Source: Rhyacichthys aspro (Eukaryota > Chordata > Actinopteri > Gobiiformes > Rhyacichthyidae). Taken from it: a stretch of DNA of 64,000 bases. The position numbers and the translations under genes were made by a program. Numbering within the stretch: position 1 is the first letter of the stretch; each line of letters opens with the position of its first letter. The stretch lies in assembly GCA_036850595.1 (NCBI GenBank), contig CM072168.1, positions 10,068,982 to 10,132,981 on the forward strand. The letters are read 5' to 3'. Below are positions 51,265 through 63,858 of this stretch, in pieces. Under the pieces are notes generated by a model. The model worked only from the letters and a program-made list of their open reading frames with translations, was not told where the DNA came from and did no database searches.

Positions 51265-54200
51265 GGGAGGACATGAAAAATGCGCCACATTCTCAAGTTC
51301 ATTGGACACACAGGCTCTACTGATAATCATTAAAGATTCTTGTGTCTCTGTTGTTACAAGGAACGAAACTATTGACAAAAGCACAACTAAAAACAACAGT
51401 CTTTGTGTACAAGCAATTCACATGATTTTATCTTGTAGATTTTTTTTTCTTTTTTATCTAAAGACCCAACATAGGCTGCCTGTCCATTTAAGCAGACCAC
51501 AAAAGTCAGTGAACAAAAGGATATTAGCCATCAAAAATCAAATTCTGCATATACAAGACAGTTTTGTGTGCTGTCAGTGAGTGGGTAGAACATTAGGAGA
51601 ATACCAAAGAACATCACATGAATGACCCCGAGTCTTATACAGATGGTTTTAGGAACTGTGTTCCCTCATCAAAGACAGTTACATTGAGAACTGCCTAATT
51701 ACATTAACATGCAAAAGCTACCTTAAGGTAAAATGCACATTGCAATTACACAGATATTATACTGTACATTTGAATAATAGGTCAAGTAAAACATGCATAC
51801 AGCCAGAGGACTGTGCAAAAGTATGTAAGGGCTATAGCTTTTTAGCATTAATTCCATCTGCTAATGATAAACAACACAGCAGCCAACATGCTTGAGTAGA
51901 ATATTGACTATGTTAAACACAAGATTGTTTTGCCTCTAAAGAGTCTAATATAGTATATTTAAATGTGTACACTCATATCAATGAATGAATGGGGAATACA
52001 GCTGCTTTTGCTGCTGCAGTGGGCGTGTGTCTTTTTGATGACACTGCTCGTAGTAGATATTCTTTGTGAAGGGAATCATTTTGTTGTTGTGTATCTCACA
52101 CTTAGCTGCAGTCAACAGACTACAGGAGCACTCTTAAATGTTATTATTCTCATGGGTGGGCTCAGAAACATCTTTAAAATCTGTGTGCCAGGCTTTGGGG
52201 CATATGATTGGACTATTTACTGAGTGAGCAGCCATGACAGAGAGAGAAGTAAAGTCATTTTGTCAGTAGCAGTCCTGCTGCTGTCCTCTGCACAGGATAT
52301 GAGCCTCATATTCCCCCATTAATCAGTCACCATCATTTCCTATTCCACAGTTATGCTTCCAGCATCTGTGTGGCTTGACTGGAAGCATCAATTTCAAATG
52401 GACAGGGGTTGTTAGGTCAAACCTGCTCCAACTGAACACACGTGTCTGGCTACTACCTTTCCGAGAACCATTCCTTTCATTCTGATGTCAGCCTGAAAAC
52501 ACCATCTTTCACTCTTTCTCATTTTTCCCTTTTCTCTGTCTCCGCCTCATGTCTCCCCCTTTTTATTTTATTGACAGCTCCACCTTCCAATCTCTCTTGT
52601 CTGAAATCTCAACCTTGTTTCAAATGGGAAATCAATAAGTCGGTTTGTGAAAGTCGACCTCATTGCCTTTTACTGTTTTCTCTTAACCATACACATTTGT
52701 TTTACTGTTCTTCTGAGGACATTATGCGCCACTTCAACCTCTGACCCAAATCGAATTCAAAGAAAAGGTCAATTTGCATCTACAAATATGCACAGGTAAT
52801 TTTTTTTTTTTTACAAATTTAGAGCCCATGTCTTAGTAAAAGTTTGTCACCTGTCAATAAGAATAAAAGCAACACATGAAGATCCCTCACTCATGAAATG
52901 CAAAACAAAATCAATTTGCAAAAGATTTAAATCTGAACTTACATAACTGCAGCGATGAACTGAAAAGAGCGTCCATGCTCAAATACTGCCATGCATAACA
53001 CAGCTAACTGGAGCAGAAAACAAACTGGGGAAACCAGATTCTTTCATGCGCACACAGTATTATTACATTTCAAACCTCTACATACAATGACAATACCCAT
53101 TAAATGAAAAGTAATTGCAAATATCACACATATTTGCCCTTAATGTCTATACTGAAGTACTAACAGAAGTGACATAAGAGGGTAAAAATGATGGCACAAC
53201 ATTATGTACTCAACAGTCAATGCTCTCCTGAATGTCCTTTGCCGACCATTCAAATTTGATTTTCTGTTATCTTGCCGAAGAAAGATTTGGTTGTCCAGAC
53301 ATCCACTCAATGAATGCGCTGCTGCGACCTGGATATACACGTGTTTTGGTGCTGATATCTTTGTCCACCTGACATACACACACTTCCCTCAGACCATTTC
53401 TCCTTTACTAATTATATCCTTGAATATATAAAGTATGCCTGAAACTTGTTATCAATATAGTTACCCATCACACAAGTGCTGCCCCACTTTGTCACCTTCT
53501 CTGCTTTCTATCTTGCTCAGTGTAGGCCTAATCCTTCTTTGCAGTGGGCCCTTAGCCAGATAAGCTTCTCTGTATGCCTTTTTATGATAATATTTGACTG
53601 CAGCAAAATGTCTAACTCTCTTTGACTTCCTTAACCATGAACAAAAATGTTTCATCTAAAAATCTATTCACCTGAACACTTTTTCGATGTTGTACACACG
53701 TCTCATGTAATTCCCACACATACAAGCGCAAATAAAAGGAATTGTCCGGTTCCTGCTCTGAGCTCCTCAACAGCGACAGATGAATAATTTACAAAGAATC
53801 AGTCAGGGGCTGTCAATGCTGCTGTAAGGCACAAGTACAACAAAAGAGCCCAGGAAGGACAGAGGAGCAGCATGTTCAACAGGTATTTAACCAGAGGTAA
53901 AAAGGTGAGGACAGAATAAAGCCACTTCATTTTAGTGGTACGGTATGGGTCAGGTTAGTACAGAAAGGTTTGGTACGTGTAGGTTTGGTATTTCTTTATT
54001 CTGTGCCGGAGCCTGGAGGTGTAAATTCGGCTTTGTAGACCGAAGTCAAGAACATACCATGCTGAGCCAAGCCTTACCACACCAGTCGGAAACCTGTCTT
54101 AAAGCACAATGGAGGATGAGGGGAGATTGGCATAACCACAGTGTTGACAAATAAAGAGAGTGGCTCTGGACAGGGAAATAAATGGACTGACGTTTTTTGA

Positions 54201-56979
54201 ACACAGACAGAAACTTTAGCAGGTAGAAAAACTGGCTAACACGTCCACCATCCATTCACTTTTCTCGCCTCCTGTAAATCCACACATACAGGAGGTGAGA
54301 AAGCCATTACAAAGTGATGCCGATAAGACCCTCATCATAAGGTCAAGCTCCCGTCCGTACCCCTTCTGTCTTGCTTTGTTCCTTTGCCATGTTCTATCTG
54401 TGGCCATCAATAACCTTTTTCTCTTGGCTCCTCCCCCACCATCTAAACTCTCAGCTGGACCACCAAAGGTTCCACATACTTCCACCAGCAAAAGGCTCCT
54501 CCTCAGCACTGAGGTGGTTGCTAGGAGCCGATGGAGTAATGATGTGAATAATCAGCCTCTTTGCTTCATAATGAAGGCTGTGAGGAAAAAACAAACTCAT
54601 CTGCATCATTCTTAACGGAGGTCTACCCTGAAATGCCCAAATGTTAAATAAAAGTGTTCTGCAACAAACCAGGTCAGCGTCTCTTAGTGATAGAAACAGG
54701 GATGAAATGAAAAACAAAAATGCAGAGGTATAAAAAAAGTGAATGTGGATGTTGTGTGAGAGAAGCTTGTCATTATGCTCCCCTGGAAAAATCAAAGAAA
54801 CATTCAATATTCCTGTCTCCATTCATATAATTACCTCAAAAGCATAGAACACACAGCAAGACAACATTTACATTAAAGTGCGGCTGTGTTTTCACACTTA
54901 ACAACAAGAACAACTACTGTGCATTTTTATTTCAGAATGCAATAGAAATATCACTAGACGTAGATGTAATCTTTATTTATTCATTTTATTTCATTCATAT
55001 TTTGAATTTACTGCATTTGTGTACAGATACTAGACAAGCTCATAAGTGAAAGAAACGTGTTAAGGTAAGCTGGCTGTGAAGTACTAAGAAGTCATTAAAA
55101 TGCTACAGCTATATTTCAGTTTCTGTTTTAATGTAAGGCACAATACACAACAAAAGAGGCTGCACAAACAAACACCATAACACGCCACCCCGTTCACACT
55201 GCACTGAAGCATGCACTCAGCGCTCACTCATCCATTGACAGAAACCCCATAACCTGATTAAAATGCAAAGGATTAGAGGGACCAGGTGCTCGGATGAATT
55301 GTTTGTAGAAAAACCCTGAGAAAATATAGTACACCGGGGGATGTGAAACAAACCCTTCATTTGTCAGTCCCCCGCCCTCTTGTGTGTCACATGACCGGCC
55401 TCTTCTCCACGTGTGGTTGTAACAGCTCTCCACTTGATTGTGCGCAGTAAAGTTACTTCATGTCCCTTTGTGTCCACGCACCCTGTCTTCCCTTCCAGTG
55501 CTCTGCTCAGGTCTGAATCAGGACGTGCTGTGACCGTCTGATGATGACTCAGTAATGTGAGAATGTCACATGAGTCTGAGAACTGTGCTAGTGATGCGCA
55601 GTCTTTGTCAGCGCTGCACTGCACTGCTGTTGCTGTCAACTTTCTCCTCGTCCCTTCCCCTGAGTCTCTCTCATTTACATGTGATGATTAAAACCAAACA
55701 CATGCAGTAGGCTATATGCCAGAGCTTCATAGAGCAAGGGTAAACACAGGGCTACATGCTAATCAGACCCACGTCAACAAACAAGGAGTGTTTCACTTTC
55801 AGTTGCAGATAATACCAGTTACGTTTGTTTTTATGCAGGGTTTTTTTTTCCACCTAATGCTACTCAGAGCATCCAAGGACTTTTTACAGGAATCAAGCTG
55901 CCAACCTTTCAGTAAGTGGACAACGGGCCATTGCAGGTACAACTGTGGAAGTAAGGTGGAAAAATTCATTAAAATATAGAGAACTACCTTTGTCAAAGTT
56001 TCTGTCAAAACACTTGCTCCATGATAAGCCTTATGACCTTGCTGCAGTTTTGTCTGATACAGTTGGTCAGATTGGACTCACAGAAGAAGCCCGACTCCTC
56101 ACTTACAGAGTTTGCAGTGAGATGTTTGTGTGCCAAAGAGGAGAAAAACAAACTCAAACACATAAATCTGTGAAAGTTTAAGAGAATGCCGATAGATAAA
56201 AGACTTTTTTTCGCTTTTGTTGCTGTTCCTATAAATAAATAAATAATTTATATTTCCACGTACTATAGGCTTTTACATGCTACATGCAAAATCAATTATG
56301 TCCTCATTTAGAATGTATGACTGGTGCACAGGAGCATAGAAGCAAAACATACATTTCAACATGTTCCAACACACATCTAAAGCCACATTAGTTAGGAGGC
56401 TGTAAATAAGCCTAAAAATAAGCACAAGGCAACCCACATGGAAGTAGCAGAAGCAAGTGTTAGTGCTGCAGCAGCATGCAATTTCTTCGGAATAACCCGT
56501 TGAAATCAATAAGAGGTTGTCTCTCTGTTTCATTTCATGTGACAAGAAGATGTGAGGCTAATTTCAGTGTAATTTTGTGTCACTTCACTTTTCAAAAACA
56601 GACAAGCCACAGAATTTAGATGCATATGCCTTTAAAGCCAGATCTAAGCAGAGTGCTACAGTTACTGTTTTCTTGCCTTGTGGGATTATGGTCCTCTTTA
56701 TACACAATTATTAATCAGCATTTATTTTAACAGTAGCCTACAAGACCCTCCTGAAAGGCAAAGCTGCACAATTTCTGCATAGAAGTAGGAAGTAGAGGTT
56801 TGACATAATACTATAAGCCTATTTGAGATCAATGCCACAAGAGGAGGCAGCTGCAGCTAGAAGTGACAAAATATTGCAGAGATGTTTGACAGTTTCTGGA
56901 AGCATCAAATACAACCAGCAACTAATTTAAAGATATATTACAACACAGTCATTTTGACACTTATGTCATGAGTTATGTA
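51265..56979. other. Intron 1 segment, no gene
   Basis: AT-rich intronic DNA with (CA)-rich patches just upstream near 51000-51110 and a poly-T run near 52800. One small possible MITE (listed separately) is the only element with arguable ends. Confidence 0.5.
53936..54081. mobile_element. Possible small MITE, GTGGTACGG-type ends
   Basis: The left end GTGGTACGGTATGG and the right end (inverted GTGGTAAGGCTTGG) are similar, and the interior is rich in GGTACGT/GGTTTGGTA words seen in fish hAT-like repeats. The match is imperfect and no duplication of the target is clear. Confidence 0.3.
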
Positions 56980-57068
56980 GACAGTAGTCCCTCACGCATA
57001 ACGCGGTTCACCTTTCGCGGCCTCGCTGTTTCGCAGATTTTTTTTTTTTTTACACACGTATGAATGCG

Positions 57069-57181
57069 CATTGTGTTCTGCGTCCTGATTGGCTAAGGGA
57101 GAACCCGCCCATTGTGTTCTGCGTCCTGATTGGCTAAGGGAGAACCCGCCCATTGTGTTCTGCGTCCTGATTGGCTAAGGG
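57069..57181 (+). repeat. 41-bp minisatellite, about 2.75 copies, inside the Tigger-like element
   Basis: Units start at 57069, 57110 and 57151 with CATTGTGTTCTGCGTCCTG; each contains GATTGGCTAAGGG, and the third is truncated. I see no differences between copies. The unit carries ATTGG, an inverted CCAAT motif, so it could be a promoter-like repeat upstream of the lost transposase gene. Confidence 0.95.
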
Positions 57182-57336
57182 ACTGTAGACCACTGTCAAT
57201 CAATCTCCTCCGTGCCGTGTCTTCTGTACAGTACAGAATGCGTTCGGCTTGCCAAATTTACATAAATGTTCGATCGCTAGCAGTGTGACTCTGAAGTGCT
57301 GTATGTTTGCAAGTTTTCTCCCCGATAAAACCCGCA

Positions 57337-57420
57337 ATGTCGACGAAACGTTCTGCACCGACAAAGGCACCTGCGGTCACACCCAAAAGACAGAGGAAGA
57401 TGCTAAGGTTTGAACTTTGA
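57337..57420 (+). pseudogene. Truncated Tigger-like transposase start (27 codons)
   Basis: The frame MSTKRSAPTKAPAVTPKRQR then KML is typical of the lysine/arginine-rich start of Tigger/pogo (CENP-B-like) transposases. These normally continue into the helix-turn-helix DNA-binding region with an 'EK--LL' motif. Here the frame runs into unrelated residues and a TGA right after KMLR, marking the internal deletion point. Confidence 0.65.
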
Positions 57421-57588
57421 GAGTGTTTAAATAAGAGAGACGTGAAAATGTATATGCTTATCAGAGAATGTATAAAAGTGTGTGGTGAGGGTTTACAGCC
57501 TTAAAACATAAGGAATAATTTTAAAATAAAGCTAACTACTTTGTCATTGTGGAAGGACATAACCTCCGATAAACGAGGGACCACTGTG

Positions 57589-60500
57589 TATTAGAGACTT
57601 ATTAAAGAGTCAGTGTGGAAGGACATACATCCGACATGTTATTGGACTTGTTAAAGATTCCTGTGTAAGAACAAAAACAAAAAAACACCAACAATATATA
57701 ATGCTCTAACGGGCCCTGTGGCAAAGGAACCTCCCATTTGTGCTTGACTGAGGGCAAATGTGGCTGAGTGCTATAAGAGCTCAAGACTCCATTTGGAGCA
57801 ATTACAATGCAATAGCAGGCCATTCTGAACAGCACATCCTGATTTTTTGTGCGTATCTTCATAACATTATGACGTGTCAGGACTGTTACTAAAATACTCT
57901 AGATGACGAACAGACAAGAGGTATGACAATCCTTTCATTAGCTTCTATAAAAAAGGGAAAAAGTAGGCAAGTCACATTGATTTTAATGGCTTCAGAGATG
58001 GTTCAATGCAGTTCAGATTAATTCAAATAAATTACCATTGATGATCTGTTCCACTGCTAAATTCCTCCATTTCTTTCCATAAACAGTTCTATCCACTGAT
58101 CAAAATTACAATCAAATTATTCAAGGAGCTGTGGTTTGTCAAGCATAAATTGTCATTTTTATTGAGAGTCATCTTTTGTTTTATTTTAAATAATCCAGCA
58201 AACAAACCTGGACAATAGTGTAACTTATAAAATAAAAATAAATGACTGTGAATTGCTAATTTCAGTGTTTTGTTCAGAGCAGTGGCAGAATAATCAATGG
58301 CAGCCTCTTTCCCTCGAGCCTGTTCTCTCTTTTCCCTCTGTCACAGAAAATCAAACATAACACATCACCCACTCATCAAATCATTCAACGAGCAGATCAG
58401 ACAAAGACAAGGATGATGGATTTATTATGAATTTCACACATTACATTAGTAAATGTATGTCACAGATGTAACAGATATAAATGGTTAATGGTCTTGACTT
58501 TTTCTGCAGTCTAACCCATGCACAGCAGAAAAGGACAATACTCCTTCATGCAGAAAATGGAATATGGAGCAGAAAAATATCAAAATGGTGTGGATGTGTT
58601 GATTGGAGCCCGGGGCAGAAAACACAACTGTATGGTCTTGTGCTGCATAGACACAAGGGTTTCCAAGGTAGTGCAGCTGTGTGTTGTTCTCAAAACACAC
58701 ACATTCCCTTATCTCCCAAGCAGAGAGAAACAAACACAGACTGCTCATATGAAGGGGGGTTTCCCTGGATGTATTGAGCTGGGCACAGAAGAAACAGAGC
58801 CCTAATTAAATTTGAGGCAGTGAGCGAAAAGGATGCACAAAGAGGTAGGGGTCAAGCTGCTGATGTTGATAATGGAACATTCTGTACATTACGCCCTGTG
58901 TCTGACCTCTGTCCAATTCATTTATATTTGAAAGATGACAGTATGAACAAGTTTTCTACAATCAGTGTCAGTCTAGAGGTTTTGCCATATGTTTAAGCAT
59001 TATTACTTTTATACCAGTCTTTGGCTGGTTGGTTACATGTTACTTTTCTGGATGAGCCCGGCATAATGAATGAATGTATGTAATACATTTGTTGCAGTAG
59101 ATAACACTACTGACATAAATGAGATATTACTACTTAAATCAACTGATTTTATTTTTGCCATCCCAGTCTTAGATGCCACTCACCCTTAAAAGCAGCCTAG
59201 GGACTTCTCATGCTTATCTTTTATTTAAAAAAATGAAACCAGACCATTTTTTTTCCTCCAGAAAGTTCCTAGCTCCTCGTTAAACATTATGTGATTGAAT
59301 TGACAGTATTTATCGGCATTTCACGTTGCCTCTTTTTCTATGTTTTTTTTCTTTTTTGAGCTGTTTCCCATTCAGCGTTGAAAATACACTTTATCAGCAG
59401 CACTTCCTGGAACATCATTTGACAAGCCAGTGTAGACCAATGGGAGCACTTGTTTTTCGAGCATGTGATGTGTGAGAGCATGTGATTGGCCAAGGTTTTA
59501 CATTCCTGAATAGAGGTTCTCATCTATTACAATCCCTTAAAATAAACAGTAGATAGGGACATTTTACACAAATTATTGCTTTTATAATATACTATTTGGG
59601 GTTTAAACCATTTTCCCAACTAGAATTAAAAATATCAGGTTAAGTTGAGTTTCATAACACCCCATTTAGACTTACAAATACCAGAAATAGGAGATAATAG
59701 AAAGGAGAAATAGAAATAGGAGCAATTTCATTCATCTATGTCCTTTTAGGTGAGCACTGTCTACTAGCTATACATAATCACAATAACTAACCTTTATGTT
59801 GCTTTTAATTCTATACTTTCTTTCATTCAGTAGCGCAAAATATAGTTCACATATAGTTAAGTCAAATTTGATTTCCTCTTTTATCCTTGTATTAGCATAT
59901 AGTTCAAAATGCTGCTTGTAAAAGTAAAGACTCTTGTCTGTTGATTCTTCAGCTGAAGTGCAAATATTGGTCATCCTAATCTAATCAGAGCTGGTTTATG
60001 TGATCTTTCCACGCTCCATTTCACTTTAACTCGCAGTAAGTCTTGGACATAATGCTGCTTTTAATCACACTTCGCCCATACTCTGTTGCATAGTTAGCAA
60101 AGTCTAATTAGACATGTGCTAACCGGATGGTGCACGCCAAGTGATGGAGGAGAAAAGGTGATTGAATAAACTAGAGGGGGCAAAGTAGAAGATCCCTGCG
60201 GACAAGGCTGTAATTGAAAGGAGAAAAAAAAGGACCTTAACCTAGATCAGTATCTATCACTCCAGCTGGAAAAGAGAACTCAACGCCCACGTCTTTCCAG
60301 AAAGGCACCAGAAAGCATGGGCTCCTGATGGGAAGTATGACTCTGAGGAGGCTGGAGGAGGAGGTGGGGGTGGGGGCGGAGGTGATGCGGGCGCAGATAC
60401 GGGACATGTGCGTGTGATGTGGCTTCCTCCGAGCTCGCACACAGATGGGAGGAAGACACAGAGAGGCAGGATGTGAAAGTCGGCAGCAGACAGTGACAAA

Positions 60501-60929
60501 TCGAGGGAGAAGGAAGATCAACATGTTGAGCCAGAGCCCTGGAGACACAGCCACCAGAGAAGCAGAGAATTATGGGAGTGCAAATTAAATTACACCGGAA
60601 GGGACAGTCAGGTCTGGACCTGCAGGAAACACTGCACATGGGGCTTGGTGTGTTCGAGTGCATAACAAATACAAGGATATAAATATGAAGCATTCAGTGA
60701 AAAAGAATTAATTTGCTAGCGTTATTTTTCCTTACAGCAACTTTGTTTGGAACTATACCAACATTTATGTTTATGTTTTATCACTTGTTCATTTTTAAGG
60801 ACATGGTAGGACATTTATGACTATGACCACTTTTTGCTTTGTCTGTTGTTATGTTTGAATCAGGATAATCTAACAGGACTATATTTTTATGATTTATTAA
60901 ATCATCCATTTTCTACATCTTAATATTTA
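57589..60929. other. Intron 1 segment, no gene
   Basis: AT-rich intronic DNA. A GGAGG/GGGGG-rich patch at about 60345-60385 gives long proline-rich open frames on the minus strand (60237-60693) that look like a composition effect, not genes. Confidence 0.55.
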
Positions 60930-61115
60930 TAGGCCACAGTGGAGCTGGAGCCTATTAGCTGCTTTGGGGCTGAGGCTTGTGAGGCATACATTGACAGAGA
61001 GCCATTCACTCTTGTATTAATTCATTCTGGTCAATTTAGAGTAACAAATTCACCTATATGTCTCCAGCTTGGTGGGAGAAAGCCTGAGTATCCAGAAAAA
61101 AACCAGGGGAACATA
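60930..61115 (+). repeat. Degraded copy of a common fish interspersed repeat
   Basis: The text 'ggagctggagcctattagctgc', 'gccattcactc', 'caatttagagtaacaaattcacc' and 'gggagaaagcctgagtatccag' follows the order of a repeat found very widely in teleost introns. That repeat runs: ggagcctatcccagctg, then the image of a border formula, then aatttagagtaaccaatt, then ggaagccggagtacccgga. The copy is old and truncated. Confidence 0.6.
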
Positions 61116-62107
61116 TTCTGAAACATCATAAACATATCTTCCTTATTTTGTTGTTGAGTTGTTCCACAAGATGTGATGGCGTGCCATTGTATAAGCTCAG
61201 ATCCCAGTCACCCACAGTCCAGTTCATGTCCAGGGTCTTTTTAACACGGGACTTATTAGAATGTTATATCAGAAAACAGTTCTATGCATATGAACACAGA
61301 AATAATGCACAGGCAACTAAGAGCTAAAAGGAAATATTTGTTGAGGCTTTTCCACATCAAAGAATACCGTCTTAAATCTTAAACACCAGCTAAATTATGA
61401 GTCTAAAAGTCAGTCTGACATTAGAGTCAAAAATAATTAATGAGTAGCAAAGAGAAGGGTAATAATTATTGTTTCAAAATGTCTAAAGTCTTGTTACTGT
61501 CCAGCTGAGAGGTTTCTCAAGGAGCAGCAGTTTTGCAATGCAGGCTTGGGGTGCTGTGTCTTCACAAAGGTCACTTGAACACTGAAGCAGATTAGCAATT
61601 CAGATTTGGCTAAGAGGCTGCTGTGGCCTTGCTTGTCTTATTGCATTAGCAAAGAGTAGGAGTACACCAATGTATAACACTAAAAACAATATATATTTGT
61701 TCTATATAATAATTGGTAATGGCTGATAACAATGTTTCATAAAGATATATCATTAGAATTTCCACCTATGTCTTCCTCACAGTTAAAACCCATCTGGCCT
61801 TGTACAATATCCCTTTGTCACATGTGAGTTACACATATTAATAAGGACAAATTATAACAATGGACTTTTGCATAATGTTACAGCCTTTATTATTATAAAA
61901 GGTACATTTTGTTCATCTACTAATCTTAACTCTCATTTCCTTCCACCGTTAACCATCAAACCCCTAAGATCTAAAGCAAAGAAGAGTCATTTTAATGCTA
62001 AAATTAACTATAATGTGTGTCACCGCTGCTCTGCACAGTTTATTTTCAGCACCATGGACAGCACACACAAGCAATAGAACCTCTGCCACAGTCCACTGCA
62101 CAAGAAA

Positions 62108-62164
<57 letters not shown>

Positions 62165-63150
62165 TAATTCATCAGATCCCTCATGAACAAACTGCTGTTT
62201 ATGATGTAGGGAACAGTCCGTTTTGAAAATGCAGGTTCACCATAATCATTCAGGGTGAGCTGAATTTTGATCCTGAAACTGTGCAAAATGGTTTAGTGTC
62301 AGTGTCATCTCCATTCAACACAAACCTTCACCTTATAAAACAAAAACAAATTCAATTGGATGAATGTGTTGCCCAGTTTATAATTATAGACTTGATTGGT
62401 TAGATTTTAGATTTATTGGTAAGAAACGAGTCAAGCAAAGTGGGGACAATACAAAGCCTAAATTAGCTGCATGAATCACCACAGGGCTATTACTAAAATG
62501 CTACTACTAAGAGTGCTCAGCAATTGTCTAACAGTGTCACAGAGCAGAGCCTTTTTACTCCAAATGCCAAATGCCAGCTGTACACTCACAGTGCACAAAG
62601 CAGGAGAAAGAAGATTAGCTTTAGAAAAGGAGAAGATAGGAGAGAGGGGGATGGGACAGTAACGTGAGTTAGGTCTGATTTGGACATTGACGGAGACATG
62701 ACCCCTTTCTGAAGTTTTTTTATGCCAAAGTCTATATCTGTATCAACTTTGTAGTCAAGTGGCATCCATCCATTCAAGTCAGACTCTCTTTCACCAAAAC
62801 ACACAATGATCAATAGAAAAAAATGCATGTCCCTTACTGGATTTACAAAACCAGGTTCTCTCACCCAGATGCTGGCAATGAAAAGAACATCCTGAGTGAA
62901 TAGTATGTAAGTTCCACCTCATGTCTGTGAACACTTGAACTTCCCTGGGCTCTGTGTGATTTGTATGGCTCAGTGCAGCGGGACCACATAAGTCAAAAGA
63001 TGCAGTGGTGTGGACTCTGGAAAATAAATACTATCATGCTGACAGATGTGCCTACGGTTGCCATAACAACCGCGCGCACACCCGTAACAGGGCACTAGTG
63101 TGTTCACTTGCGTGTTTGCGCGTGTAAGTGACCTCGTTAGTTAGTCCTAC
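61116..63150. other. Intron 1 segment next to exon 1, no gene
   Basis: AT-rich apart from the (CA)n tract. The last few hundred bases before exon 1 become richer in CpG. No coding sequence is supported apart from read-through of exon 1 into the intron as far as 63052. Confidence 0.55.
62109..62160. repeat. (CA)26 microsatellite
   Basis: An uninterrupted CA dinucleotide tract of 52 bp. It produces spurious Thr-His and Cys-Val repeat frames on the two strands. Confidence 0.98.
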
Positions 63151-63858
63151 CTTGCATTCCTCCATGCAGGTCCTCACCGAGTACACATCCGTCTCGTATT
63201 TTCTGATGAGGGTCTCAAACTCCCTATAGTTGTCCTCCGCCTTTTGGTCCAGCAGTTGAAAAGCCTGCACACACTCCGTGCATCCCTGCTCGTCCATGCT
63301 CGTGCAATTTATATTGTTCACACTCGTAAACCCGTTAAACAAATCCAAAAGTGAGTAGGAATTACAAAAAGAAAGGTACAAATCGCTCAGATTTACGTAG
63401 GCAAACTGTGTTCCGTTGTCCCCTCTATCGGAGAGGCCCCGGCACACGGTCTTCGCGTCCGTGAAAGTATAGCAGTCTTTGGACACACTGTCCGGGCGAC
63501 AGGTGTCCATCCGCCGCAGAGGTTTGGTAGAATTCTCTAGAAAAATAGTGGTGGGGTGCTCTCTGGCGAGTCGGTAGGGGTGGGGTGTCGTTTGGGGATA
63601 GAGTGGGGAGTACTCGCCCATGTCCGTGACGGCAAGCCCCTCGTCCCAGCGCTTGTCCCGGGTCCGCGTTAATTTGGCCTCGGCGCAGAACCACAAGTGA
63701 TCAGAGAGCAGGACGGTGATGAAGAGTAGAGAGGCCAGCGACAGGCGCCATCTCTGGGCCCTCTCCGACTCAGTGAATGGCTTCTCGTTCTCTCGGGGTG
63801 CGAACCAGTATTTTAAGCCTTCATCTTGCTGCCGACGCATCCAAGCACCCCTGGTCAT
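63151..63858 (-). CDS. nalf1: nalf1 (fam155a) coding exon 1: N-terminus, membrane anchor, start of cysteine-rich domain
   Basis: NALF1 is the extracellular auxiliary subunit of the NALCN sodium-leak channel complex; it is needed for channel folding and surface activity in neurons. The exon encodes exactly 236 codons. Residues 1-7 (MTRGAWM) and the run around residues 31-60, including SERAQ and LSDHLWFCAEAK, match the vertebrate NALF1 N-terminus. Residues about 38-58 form a hydrophobic membrane segment. The cysteine-rich domain starts at C120 and includes a YLSFCNSYSL stretch and a CTECVQAF stretch. N-glycosylation sequons lie near residues 109, 148, 156 and 184. The glutamine-rich stretch of mammalian NALF1 is absent, so the protein is shorter. 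The start is firm because an in-frame TAA sits two codons upstream (63864-63862) and A is at -3. The exon ends CMEECK followed by a consensus GTAGGA donor at 63150, phase 0. The open frame continues to 63052, but that part is intron read-through. The paralogue nalf2 is less likely on N-terminal identity. Confidence 0.96.

Larger units (their letters stand above)
56980..57588 (+). mobile_element. Tigger/pogo-like DNA transposon remnant, internally deleted
   Basis: Terminal inverted repeats share ACAGTAGTCCCTC (left) and ACAGTGGTCCCTC (right, inverted), and the element is flanked by TA dinucleotides (56978-56979 and 57589-57590), the target of Tc1/mariner/pogo elements. The left part has the text CGCGGTTCACCTTTCGCGG, and the right end has CCGATAAACGAGGGACC, both characteristic of this group. 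A short ORF start (listed separately) matches the N-terminus of Tigger-type transposases. The rest of the gene is deleted, so the element is non-autonomous. Confidence 0.8.
9504..63150 (-). other. nalf1: nalf1 intron 1 (53.6 kb)
   Basis: The intron is defined by the phase-0 donor GTAGGA at 63150 and the acceptor TAG at 9506-9504. It is AT-rich and contains every mobile element and palindrome listed separately. Very long introns are usual for this gene in vertebrates. Apart from the DIRS ORFs, the open frames inside are short (mostly under 130 codons), lack family resemblance and fall on both strands at random. Confidence 0.9.

Noticed and set aside
60237..60693. Proline/serine-rich minus-strand open frames
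   Set aside because: Caused by a GGAGG/GGGGG-rich patch; no splice context or family match.
61995..62286. Thr-His and Cys-Val repeat frames
   Set aside because: Direct translations of the (CA)26 microsatellite.
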